Shown here in pieces: positions 33,257 to 40,552 of a stretch of 64,000 nucleotides of DNA. Numbering within the stretch: the stretch's first letter is position 1; every line of letters begins with the position of its first letter. Below the pieces are notes generated by a model. It was not told the DNA's origin and searched no databases. It saw only the letters and a list, made by a program, of their open reading frames with translations. Where the stretch lies: assembly GCA_963789275.1 (NCBI GenBank), contig CAWBKF010000033.1, positions 186,001-250,000 of the forward strand. Direction: 5' to 3'. The stretch is from DAHUYF01 sp963789275 (GTDB lineage Bacteria; Pseudomonadota; Alphaproteobacteria; ATCC43930; CGMCC-115725). The position numbers and the translations under genes were made by a program.

Positions 33257-33915
33257 GACGCGGCCTTTCCTTCGAGGAGTTTGTGATGCTTCGCCGCCTC
33301 GGCGGCGCCATCCGGCACCAGCGCGCGCGTCAGGAAGCGCGCCACCGTGTCGACCAGCACCGCGCGGCGGCCGCGTTTGCAGCTCGCCGCGCCGCGGATC
33401 AGACCGACAATCGCATGGCCCACCACCTCGGCGTCGTAATCGGCGTGAATCGCGCCCACCCGCGCACCGGCGCGAATATGCGCCGCCCACTGCTCGGCCC
33501 AGCGCTCGACCAGCGATGCGCCGGCGGGCCCGTCGCAGGCGATCACGGAGACGTCGGTCATCGCCGCCCTGAGCACGCCCGGATTCTGTCCGGCATAGTC
33601 GAGCAGCGCCTCGAGCAGCGCACGCAGCTGCGCCTCGACCCCCTCGACGCCGGCCAGCCGCGCGCCGACAAAGGCTTCGAGTTCGGCGCGGGCCGCTTCG
33701 GCGAAGGCGAGGAAGCAGTCCTGCTTGTCGGTGAAATGGAGATAGAAGGTGCCGTAGCCGACATCGGCGGCGCGGGCGATGTCCTGGGGACGCGTCGCAT
33801 CATAGCCGCGCTCGATAAAGAGCGCGCGCGCCGCCGCGAGCAGCTTCTGCCGGCTCTCGGCCTTGCGCCGGTCCGCCCGCGCCAACGGCGCGGCGTCTTG
33901 CTGCGCCGGGACCAT
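33253..33915 (-). CDS. TetR-family transcriptional regulator
   Basis: A 220-residue regulator with a standard TetR HTH: KLLAAARALFIERGYDATRPQDIARAAD, then GYGTFYLHFTDKQDCFLAF. The C-terminal domain is divergent and should bind a ligand. It is the first gene of the operon encoding a ferritin-like protein, SDR and flavin oxidoreductase, and overlaps the next gene by ATGA (33253-33256). A perfect 18-base palindrome lies 23 bases upstream of its start and is the likely autoregulatory operator. Confidence 0.87.
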   Translation of the reverse strand: MVPAQQDAAPLARADRRKAESRQKLLAAARALFIERGYDATRPQDIARAADVGYGTFYLHFTDKQDCFLAFAEAARAELEAFVGARLAGVEGVEAQLRALLEALLDYAGQNPGVLRAAMTDVSVIACDGPAGASLVERWAEQWAAHIRAGARVGAIHADYDAEVVGHAIVGLIRGAASCKRGRRAVLVDTVARFLTRALVPDGAAEAAKHHKLLEGKAAS

Positions 33916-33938
33916 CGCGTCACCTCCAGAAATGATTA

Positions 33939-33956
33939 TTTGTCATTCCTGACAAA
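33939..33956. promoter_or_regulatory. palindromic operator upstream of the TetR operon
   Basis: TTTGTCATTCCTGACAAA is a perfect inverted repeat (7-base arms, 4-base centre). It overlaps a second inverted repeat, AATGA-N7-TCATT at 33931-33947, in an AT-rich patch 24 bases before the TetR start. It probably overlaps the promoter of the operon. Confidence 0.7.
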
Positions 33957-33990
33957 ACGTCAATACCGTCGCCGCCGCAGCTTCGAGACG

Positions 33991-34290
33991 TCAGCGCCTG
34001 GGGGTCAGCGCCTCGAGGACACGCCCGACCACCCCATCGGCAGCGCGCAGCACGAGGACGGTCTCGCCCAGCGTCTCCGGCTCAAGCGGGATCAACCCGC
34101 CGAAATGGTTCTCCAGGCAGACAGCGCAATCGCGGACCGCCGCGCGTGCCTCTTCCAGCGCCGCCATCAGCTCGGCGACAGGTACCGGCGCGGAGCCCGT
34201 CCAGCCCTGCAGCGCCTGCTCGAACGCCGCCAACGCCGCCATCTTCTGCTCGAGATCGCCCTTGATCTCCTCTTCATAAAGCAAGCCCAT
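33991..34290 (-). CDS. small helical protein of unknown function
   Basis: About 99 residues from MGLLYEEEIKGDLEQKMAAL, with GAGGGG just before the ATG. It is strongly helical and acidic, and contains one cysteine pair separated by two residues' distance in VRDCAVCLENH (Cys-x-x-Cys), which could be a metal or redox site. A longer frame to 34371 has no better ribosome site. It is divergent from the CBS gene across 194 bases that contain two FNR-type boxes, so it may belong to the same oxygen-controlled regulon. No family recognised. Confidence 0.5.
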   Translation of the reverse strand: MGLLYEEEIKGDLEQKMAALAAFEQALQGWTGSAPVPVAELMAALEEARAAVRDCAVCLENHFGGLIPLEPETLGETVLVLRAADGVVGRVLEALTPRR

Positions 34291-34353
34291 GAGCCCCTCG
34301 CTGCCGTGGTCCAATCGACCAGCATATAGGTAGCGAGGCAGGAGGGCGGCGCG

Positions 34354-34367
34354 CTGATCTGGGTCAA
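34354..34367. promoter_or_regulatory. near-consensus FNR/FixK-type box
   Basis: CTGATCTGGGTCAA matches TTGA-N6-TCAA with one mismatch. It is 64 bases upstream of the small minus-strand gene and would suit control of that gene by a CRP/FNR-family oxygen regulator. Confidence 0.45.
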
Positions 34368-34398
34368 TCACCGGCGCCGCGCGCCCTCCGTCAGCGGA

Positions 34399-34412
34399 TT
34401 GAGATACATCAA
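34399..34412. promoter_or_regulatory. consensus FNR/FixK-type box upstream of the CBS gene cluster
   Basis: TTGAGATACATCAA is an exact TTGA-N6-TCAA match, 72 bases before the CBS gene start. That distance fits an activating class II/I position. The downstream genes (CBS, nitroreductase, CBS-BON, receiver, universal stress protein) are typical of low-oxygen regulons. Confidence 0.6.
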
Positions 34413-34484
34413 TTCGCCGCCGGGAAATCGGCCTATGCTTTCAAACTATGCCGCCTGCTGCGGCGGCGAAGGGGCAGGACGATC

Positions 34485-34901
34485 ATGCGACGGATGACGG
34501 AAATCCTCAGAGATCAGAAGCCGCTGACACTCTCGGCGAGGTCGACGGTGAAGCATGCGTGCCACTGCATGCGCGACCGCGGCGTCGGTGCCGTTCTGGT
34601 CACCGACCGGGATGGCCGGCTCGTCGGCATCTTCACCGGCCGCGACGCCGTCGGCCGGGTGCTCGCAGAGGGCAAGGATGCAGCGGAGACCATCTTGAGC
34701 GACGTCATGACCGCGAATCCCTGCACCATGTCGCCGACCGGCACCGCGATCGAGGCGCTGCGGCTGATGCAGGATGGCGGCTACCGCCATGTGCCGGTGG
34801 TTGCCGGCGGCAAGATCGTCGGCGTGGTTTCGCATGGCGATTTCCGCGGGTTGGAGACGGCACGGCTCGACGAGGAGAGCGGCTTGTGGGAGCGGATCTA
34901 G
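34485..34901 (+). CDS. tandem CBS-domain protein
   Basis: A 138-residue protein consisting of two CBS motifs (about residues 12-65 and 75-130; GIFTGRDAVGRVL and GVVSHGDFRGLE close each repeat). Stand-alone CBS pairs bind adenosyl ligands such as AMP or ATP and act as energy sensors. It is the first gene of a probable operon; the nitroreductase start is two bases after its stop. An exact FNR-type box lies 72 bases upstream. ATG at 34494 is an alternative start. Confidence 0.85.
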   Translation: MRRMTEILRDQKPLTLSARSTVKHACHCMRDRGVGAVLVTDRDGRLVGIFTGRDAVGRVLAEGKDAAETILSDVMTANPCTMSPTGTAIEALRLMQDGGYRHVPVVAGGKIVGVVSHGDFRGLETARLDEESGLWERI

Positions 34902-34903
34902 CG

Positions 34904-35515
34904 ATGACGCGCGAGGCGTTCCTGCAGCTGCTGCGCTTCCGCCACGCCTGCAAGCTGTTCGACGAGAAGCGCCCGGTGGCACGCGCCGACCTCGACTACG
35001 TGCTGGAGGCGGGACGGCTCGCGCCCTCCTCGCTCGGCCTCGAGCCCTGGCGGTTCCTCGTCGTCGAGAGCCCGGCCTTGCGCCGGCATTTGCGGCCCGC
35101 TTGCTGGAACCAGTCGCAGATAACCAGCGCGAGCGCGGTCATCGTCATCCTCGCGCTCACGGCCGAGCTCAAGCCCGAGACCGGCTATGCAAGGCGCATG
35201 CTGGGCCGGCTCGTCGCCTCCGAAGGCGAGCTCGATGAGGCCATGGAGATCTATCACGGCATCACCCACGGCGACCTCGCCGCCTGGAGCGTCGCGCAGT
35301 GCCACATTGCCGCCGCCGCGATGATGCTGGCGGCCGCCGCCATCGGCGTCGACACGTGTCCGATGGGCGGCTTCGAGCAAGAGGCGGTCGCCGACGTGCT
35401 GGCGATCGATCGCGGCCGCTTCGAGGTGGCGCTGCTGCTCGCGGTGGGATACCGCGCGCAGCAGCAGCCGCCAAAGCACCGGTTGCCGCTTGCCGACCTC
35501 GTGGAATATCGCTGA
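34904..35515 (+). CDS. nitroreductase-family FMN oxidoreductase
   Basis: About 203 residues of the NfsB/NAD(P)H nitroreductase fold. The FMN-binding opening RFRHACKLFDEKRPV and the SSLGLEPWRFLVV segment are characteristic, as is the late PMGGFEQEAV. It reduces nitro compounds, quinones or flavins with NAD(P)H in the cytoplasm. It directly follows the CBS gene (TAG-CG-ATG) and precedes the CBS-BON gene by 32 bases. Nitroreductases often accompany low-oxygen stress genes, which fits the upstream FNR box. True substrate unknown. Confidence 0.88.
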   Translation: MTREAFLQLLRFRHACKLFDEKRPVARADLDYVLEAGRLAPSSLGLEPWRFLVVESPALRRHLRPACWNQSQITSASAVIVILALTAELKPETGYARRMLGRLVASEGELDEAMEIYHGITHGDLAAWSVAQCHIAAAAMMLAAAAIGVDTCPMGGFEQEAVADVLAIDRGRFEVALLLAVGYRAQQQPPKHRLPLADLVEYR

Positions 35516-35547
35516 GTCGGGCAGCGGCGACGCGCAGAGGAGCGACC

Positions 35548-36249
35548 ATGAAAGCATCGGACATCATGACCCGCGGCGCCGTCACCGTGGCGGCGGACAG
35601 CATGATCGAGGCGGCGGCGCGGCTGATGCTGAGCCACCGCATCAGCGGCCTGCCGGTGGTGGATGCCGGCGGTGCCGTCATCGGCATGGTGACGGAAGGC
35701 GATCTGCTGCGGCGCGCCGAGATCGGCACCGAGCGCCAGCACGGGCGCTGGCTCGAGCTGCTGCTCGGGCCGGGCCGCCTGGCGCGGGACTATGTCCACA
35801 GTCACGCGCGCAAGGTCAACGAGGTGATGACGCGGGAGGTCGCCGCCATCGCCCCCGAGACGCCGCTCGCCGAGGCGGTGGCGTTGATGGAGCGGTGGCA
35901 TGTGAAGCGCCTGCCGGTTATCGACCAGGGGCGGCTCGTCGGCATCGTCAGCCGGGCCAATCTGCTGAGCGCGCTGCTGGAGCTGCTGGCGGCACCGAGC
36001 CCAGGCGCGACTTCCGACCGCGAGATCCGCGCGCGCGTGCTGGCCGAAATCGACCGGCAGCACTGGGCGCCGCGGGCCTGCGTCGATGTCGCGGTAGCGG
36101 ACGGCCTGGTCGAGCTTCGCGGCGTGATCACCGATGAGCGCGAGCGCGCGGCGCTGCGGGTGGCCGCCGAGACCGTGCCCGGCGTCAAGGGCATCACCGA
36201 CCATTTGATCTGGGTCGAGCCGGTCTCGGGCATGGTAATCGACGGGTGA
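35548..36249 (+). CDS. CBS-pair protein with C-terminal BON domain
   Basis: About 233 residues. Two CBS motifs (about 1-65 and 90-145; GMVTEGDLLRRAE and GIVSRANLLSALL) are followed by a BON domain (about 155-225, VDVAVADGLVELRGVITDERER). This combination is common near universal stress protein genes in alphaproteobacteria; CBS binds adenosyl ligands and BON may bind membranes or other proteins. AGAGGAG precedes the ATG. Member of the 34.5-37.6 kb stress cluster. Confidence 0.9.
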   Translation: MKASDIMTRGAVTVAADSMIEAAARLMLSHRISGLPVVDAGGAVIGMVTEGDLLRRAEIGTERQHGRWLELLLGPGRLARDYVHSHARKVNEVMTREVAAIAPETPLAEAVALMERWHVKRLPVIDQGRLVGIVSRANLLSALLELLAAPSPGATSDREIRARVLAEIDRQHWAPRACVDVAVADGLVELRGVITDERERAALRVAAETVPGVKGITDHLIWVEPVSGMVIDG

Positions 36250-36367
36250 GAGCCGCCGCGAGGCGGGGCGTGGCGCGCCCGCCAAATAAGGGTATGTGCG
36301 TATGTCATATTCAGTTCCGGCCGGCATAATCTCGAAGATGGCGTGTGGCGGAGGAACCGGCGGAGCA

Positions 36368-36739
36368 ATGTCAGTCACCATCTTCATCGTGGACGATGAC
36401 GAGCCGGTGCGGGATTCGCTCAAGCTGCTGCTCGAATCCTACGGCATGGCGGTGGAAGACTACGGCACCACGGCGGAATTCACGCGGCATTATCGCCCGC
36501 GCAAGCGGCAGTGTCTCATCCTCGACCAGCACCTTCCCGGTGCGACCGGCCTCGATTTTCTCGCGTCACCCGAAGGGGCCGCGCTAGACTTGCCAGTGGT
36601 TCTTGTCACCGGCGGCGGCGATAATGCGCTGCGCGCCCGCGCGGCCGAACTCGGGGTGAGTGTCTATCTCGAGAAGCCGGTGGTGGATGATATGCTCATG
36701 GCCGCCATCCGCGCCGCCGTCGACGGCGGCGCCGGCTAG
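36368..36739 (+). CDS. single-domain response regulator (FixJ-type receiver)
   Basis: About 123 residues containing only a receiver domain: acidic cluster Asp9-Asp11, phosphoacceptor Asp53 (LILDQHLPG), VTGGG and the conserved Lys in EKP. The sequence after the phosphorylation site (LPGATGLDFL) is FixJ-like. With no output domain it must act through another protein. A start at 36302 is possible but the GGAG before 36368 and the family's usual first strand favour the shorter form. It precedes the universal stress protein gene by 26 bases. No kinase is adjacent. Confidence 0.87.
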   Translation: MSVTIFIVDDDEPVRDSLKLLLESYGMAVEDYGTTAEFTRHYRPRKRQCLILDQHLPGATGLDFLASPEGAALDLPVVLVTGGGDNALRARAAELGVSVYLEKPVVDDMLMAAIRAAVDGGAG

Positions 36740-36765
36740 GCAGCCTCCGAAGGAGGAATCCGATC

Positions 36766-37623
36766 ATGGCTCTGAAGGACATCCTGGTGCATCTCGACGC
36801 GTCGCCGCGCAGCAGCGTCCGCCTCGCCGCCGCCGCCGATCTCGCGCTCCGCCACGGCGCGCATCTCACCGCCCTCTTTGTCATCGAGCAGCCCTCGCCG
36901 GCGTTGTTCTACGGCGATCCCGCGGGCTTCGTCGACGCGCGGCTCATCGACGAGATGATGGACAAGATCCGCGAGCGCGCCATGGTCGACGCGCGCCGCG
37001 TCGAGCAGGGCTTTCGCGAGCGCCTGCGCCGCGACGGGATCGAAGGCGAGTGGCGGCTGGGCGAGGGCGTCGTCTCCGAGATGGTCGCGCTCCACGCCCG
37101 CTACGCCGATCTCGCCGTTCTCGGCCAGCATGACCCTGACGACACCCCGATCTCGAGCGCGGCGCAGGTCGCGGCGAGCACGCTGCTCTCCTCCGGCCGG
37201 CCGGTGCTGGTGGTGCCCTATGCCGGTGCCGTCACGACACTGGCGCAGACCGTACTCGTGGGCTGGAAGAGCGGCCGCGAATCCGCCCGTGCGGTCAACG
37301 ACGCGCTGCCGCTGTTGCAGCAGGCGCAATCAGTCACCGTCCTCGCGATCAATCCCGAGCAGGGGATCGGCGACGACGGCGACGTTCCCGCCGCCGACAT
37401 CGCGCTGCACCTCGCGCGCCACGGCGTCAAGGCCGTGGCCGCGCATACGGTGGCCAGCGAGATCTCCGAGGGCGACGTGCTGCTGAACCACGCCGACGAG
37501 ACGGGCGCCGACCTCATCGTCGTCGGCGGCTACGGCCATTCGCGGTTGCGCGAGTTCGCCTTCGGCGGTGTCACCCGCACGCTGCTCACGACGATGACAG
37601 TGCCGTTGTTCCTGTCGCATTGA
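36766..37623 (+). CDS. tandem universal stress protein (UspA family)
   Basis: A 285-residue protein of two Usp domains (about 1-145 and 150-285). The second ends with the ATP-binding signature VVGGYGHSRLREFAFGG; the first lacks the full G-x2-G-x9-G(S/T) motif, so probably only one domain binds ATP. AAGGAGG precedes the ATG. Usp proteins accumulate under starvation or low oxygen. Its 3' end overlaps the convergent kinase gene by 38 bases. Confidence 0.9.
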   Translation: MALKDILVHLDASPRSSVRLAAAADLALRHGAHLTALFVIEQPSPALFYGDPAGFVDARLIDEMMDKIRERAMVDARRVEQGFRERLRRDGIEGEWRLGEGVVSEMVALHARYADLAVLGQHDPDDTPISSAAQVAASTLLSSGRPVLVVPYAGAVTTLAQTVLVGWKSGRESARAVNDALPLLQQAQSVTVLAINPEQGIGDDGDVPAADIALHLARHGVKAVAAHTVASEISEGDVLLNHADETGADLIVVGGYGHSRLREFAFGGVTRTLLTTMTVPLFLSH

Positions 37624-39166
37624 GCGCCGCGGCAATCGTCTCGGCGGCTCCCTGCGCGGCATCGAGCCGCCGCCAGGTAATCGCGCCGGTATCGACGCCG
37701 AGCTGCCAATCGAGCACGGCGCGATCGGCATCCGAGGCGTCGTCATGCCGGGCCGCCAGCCGCGCCGCCAGCACAGTCGGGGGCGCCTCCAGCCAAAGGC
37801 CGGTGAAGGGTACGCCGGCGCGCTCCGCCAGCGCCGCGATCGCGTCGCGCTCTTCAGACCGCAGGAAGGTCGCGTCGACGACCGCGCCGCAGCCGGCGGC
37901 AAGCGCGGCCGCGGCCTCGTCATGGAGCGCGGCGTAGACGCGCCGCGCGGCGGCGAGGCTGTAGCTCTCGCGCGGCAGGCGGGTCTCCGGCGGGACATCG
38001 GCGAGCCGCTTGCGCAGCACGTCGCTGCGCAGGAGCCGCGCTCCCGGCGCGGGCGCCAGCCGCGCGGCCAGCGCCTGCGCTACGGTCGACTTGCCGCTGC
38101 CGCTCAATCCGCCCACGGCGACGAGGCGCGGCGGCTGGCGCTGCAGCAGCGACAGCGCCAAGGCGAGATAGGTTGCGGCCGTTTGCGCCGCCGCCGTCGC
38201 CGCGTCGGGCTTCCCCGAGCGCACCAGCGCGCCCATCACATGCGCCCGCACCGCCGCGCGCGCCGAGAGAAAGAGCGGCAGCGCCGCCAGGCCGCCGCTC
38301 TCGCCGCTGCGGTCGAGATAGCGATTGAGCACGAGATTGGCGTGCTCGACGAGGCCGCGCTCGACCAGATCCATCAACAGGAAGGCCAGGTCGTAAAGCA
38401 CGTCGACGCAAGCGAAATCGTCGTTGAACTCGATGCAGTCGAACAGTGTCGGCCGCTCCTCGAACAGGCAGATGTTGCGCAGATGCAGATCGCCATGACA
38501 GCGCCGCACCTTGCCGGCCGCGCGCCGCGCCTCGAGCAGCGCGCCGACGGCGGCGAGATGCGCGGTCGATGCGGCCTGGAGCCGGTCGATCAGCGCGCCG
38601 TCGAGCGGCGGCGAGGCAAGGCGGAGATTGTCGTGGTTGATGGCGATGGTGGCCGCCAGCCCGGCCCGCCCGCCATGCTCGGCGATGCGCTCGGCGCTCT
38701 CATGGAAGGCGGCGATGATGTCGGCGAGTTCGCGCATCAGCGCCGGCGTCAACCGCCCCGCCTCGGCCATGCGGTCGAAGAGATCGGCCTCGCGAAAGCG
38801 CCGCATCTCGAGCACCCAATCGACCGCCGGCCCCGCGCCGTCGAAGGCCAGCCCGCCACCGGCCTCGCGCGTGACCGCGCGCAGCCCGAGATAGATCGCC
38901 GGCGCGGTGCGGCGGTTGAGCGCCAGCTCGGCGCGGCAGAAGCGCTCGCGCAACGCCAGGGTGGAGTAGTCGAGATAGGAGAAGCGCACCGCGCGCTTCA
39001 GCTTGTAGACGCGCTCGCCGACGAGGAAGACGATCGAGCAATGGGTAACGATCTGCTCGACCGGTGACGCGGGGAGCCCGTAGCTGGCGCCCTGCGCGAG
39101 AAAGGCAACGACGTCGGTCTGGTCATCCACGACCGGCCCTCCGAGGCGCGTGGCTGCGGCGGTCAC
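37586..39166 (-). CDS. fusion of aminoglycoside-phosphotransferase-like and gluconokinase-like (AAA) domains
   Basis: A 526-residue protein. The N-terminal half resembles the APH kinase fold (CHGDLHLRNIC with the catalytic Asp region, then FDCIEFND for metal binding). The C-terminal 170 residues are a P-loop kinase with GGLSGSGKSTVAQ and a later RSDVLRKRL, as in gluconokinases. This fusion (COG0645/COG2187) is widespread and often linked to stress clusters, but its substrate has not been established. It overlaps the universal stress protein gene tail to tail. The start may be one of several near 39166. Confidence 0.88.
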   Translation of the reverse strand: MTAAATRLGGPVVDDQTDVVAFLAQGASYGLPASPVEQIVTHCSIVFLVGERVYKLKRAVRFSYLDYSTLALRERFCRAELALNRRTAPAIYLGLRAVTREAGGGLAFDGAGPAVDWVLEMRRFREADLFDRMAEAGRLTPALMRELADIIAAFHESAERIAEHGGRAGLAATIAINHDNLRLASPPLDGALIDRLQAASTAHLAAVGALLEARRAAGKVRRCHGDLHLRNICLFEERPTLFDCIEFNDDFACVDVLYDLAFLLMDLVERGLVEHANLVLNRYLDRSGESGGLAALPLFLSARAAVRAHVMGALVRSGKPDAATAAAQTAATYLALALSLLQRQPPRLVAVGGLSGSGKSTVAQALAARLAPAPGARLLRSDVLRKRLADVPPETRLPRESYSLAAARRVYAALHDEAAAALAAGCGAVVDATFLRSEERDAIAALAERAGVPFTGLWLEAPPTVLAARLAARHDDASDADRAVLDWQLGVDTGAITWRRLDAAQGAAETIAAALNATGTTALSSS

Positions 39167-39253
39167 CCTTGCGCGGGGGGTGCGGGCTCTCGCGGCTGCA
39201 AGAGCAACCGCTGCCGCCCGCCGCCGACGAGCGCCAAGGCGCTCGCGGCGGGT

Positions 39254-39826
39254 TTATTTGCGCAGCAGCGTGGGATCGCGCAGGCTCGTATCCTGGCCGC
39301 GCGCGGGATCGGCGATCGCCTGCTCCAGCGAGTGCGCGCCTTTCCATTCGCTCTCCGGCCGCACGATGCCGTCGCTGCCGACCTGATCGAGCCCCCAATA
39401 GATCTCGAGCCGATGACCGTCGGGATCGCGGAACTCGACCGCGATCTGGCAGCCGGCACGCCGGCGGCCGTCGAAATCGATGGTGACGCCGTTGCGGCGC
39501 AGGTACTCGCGCGCGCGCAGCACCTCATCGAGGCTCGACACCTCAAACGCCATGTGATTGAGCTCGGCGCTGTCCGACCCGCCTTCGAGCGAGCCCACCA
39601 GCGCGACGCCATGGTGATCGGCATTGCAGCGCATGAACACCATGCCACCCGGCACCATCGCGTCGGGATAGACATCCGACACCTGGAAGCCCAGCAGCTC
39701 CGTATAGAACCGCACCGAGCGGTCGAGATCGCTGACGTTGAGCACGACATGCCCGATCTTGTTGATGCGGAACGGTAGGCCCTGCGGCCGCTTGTAGCTC
39801 TTCAGCTTGTCACCCGGGGACGCCAT
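39254..39826 (-). CDS. VOC-family (glyoxalase/extradiol dioxygenase-like) protein
   Basis: A 190-residue protein with one complete vicinal-oxygen-chelate module: first ligand His in NKIGHVVLNVSDL, second in ELNHMAFEV, and Glu in RLEIYWGLDQ, matching the 2-His-1-carboxylate metal site of type I extradiol dioxygenases and glyoxalases. At 190 residues it is half the length of a classical two-module catechol dioxygenase and may act as a dimer. It is a single gene; the 338 bases upstream are mostly AT-rich regulatory sequence belonging to the next gene. Substrate unknown. Confidence 0.82.
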   Translation of the reverse strand: MASPGDKLKSYKRPQGLPFRINKIGHVVLNVSDLDRSVRFYTELLGFQVSDVYPDAMVPGGMVFMRCNADHHGVALVGSLEGGSDSAELNHMAFEVSSLDEVLRAREYLRRNGVTIDFDGRRRAGCQIAVEFRDPDGHRLEIYWGLDQVGSDGIVRPESEWKGAHSLEQAIADPARGQDTSLRDPTLLRK

Positions 39827-40099
39827 TGGCTCATCTCGCTGTGTTCGCTGCTGCGCGGCAGCCTCCTACACCCATTGGGCGGCCCCGTCCAGACGCGCCG
39901 GGAAAAGGCGGAATGAGGCGCCGCGAGCGCCCCGCGGCCATGCAATTGCCGAATATCAGACCGGATGGATATACAGTCCTTTGCCGGCTATAGTTAATAT
40001 TCAATTACGAAAAACCTTACAACTCAATGTACTTAGACAGATGAACGGGATTCGTTTCGGTTCTTCAATAAAATTCTTACAATTTTTTACACAAAAAGC

Positions 40100-40139
40100 C
40101 TTGGCAACTTGGGCAAGTTAACGTTCTGTTAATGCCAAG
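40100..40139 (+). promoter_or_regulatory. nested inverted repeats in the AT-rich leader of the 70-residue protein gene
   Basis: CTTGGCA (40100-40106) pairs with TGCCAAG (40133-40139), and inside it TTAAC-GTTCT-GTTAA (40118-40132) forms a second inverted repeat, ending ten bases before the AAGGAG of the small gene. The preceding 39940-40095 is the most AT-rich stretch of the window and probably holds the promoter. The 39827-39940 part shows nothing recognisable. Confidence 0.5.
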
Positions 40140-40164
40140 AACAAGCCCGAAGGAGATTCTTGTC

Positions 40165-40377
40165 ATGGAACTCACGATCCCCGCCTATGCGAAAGCGCTC
40201 AGCAAGACGCTGAAGGCGTCCCGCAGCCAGCATGTGGCGCCGACCCCGGAGCCGCGCGCGGTGCAACCGGAGCGGCGTTCCCTCGGGCGCCTCTTCCGCC
40301 GCGAGACGCCGAGCACGTTCCAGCGCTGCCTCGCGGTGCATATGCACTTCGCGCAGCGCGCCAGCGCCCTCGACTAG
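40165..40377 (+). CDS. small basic protein of unknown function
   Basis: About 70 residues from MELTIPAYAKALSKTL. AAGGAG nine bases upstream gives a strong ribosome site. The protein is basic (several Arg/Lys clusters, for example RRSLGRLFRRE), has one Cys, a His-x-His in AVHMHFAQ, no signal peptide and no membrane segment. Codon use matches the genome. The well-formed leader with nested inverted repeats and a strong hairpin after it (40440-40470) mark it as a real, independently expressed gene. No family recognised. Confidence 0.6.
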   Translation: MELTIPAYAKALSKTLKASRSQHVAPTPEPRAVQPERRSLGRLFRRETPSTFQRCLAVHMHFAQRASALD

Positions 40378-40439
40378 GCAGACAGGCTGCCGGGGGCCCG
40401 TCCGGGCAACAGGACAGGCTCCTCGCTGCGGCGAGCGAG

Positions 40440-40470
40440 GACGGCGTCCGGGAGCATCCCGGACGCCGTC
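40440..40470 (+). terminator. strong hairpin after the 70-residue protein gene
   Basis: Perfect 14-base stem (GACGGCGTCCGGGA and complement) with a GCA loop, 62 bases after the stop. The following CGCCTTTGC is only weakly T-rich, so termination is likely but not certain. Confidence 0.65.
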
Positions 40471-40552
40471 CGCCTTTGCGCGGCTTGCTTAGGCCGGGTG
40501 CCGCGCGGCAGGATGCGCCGGCACGGCGGCTGAGGGATCGGGCTCGGACGGC

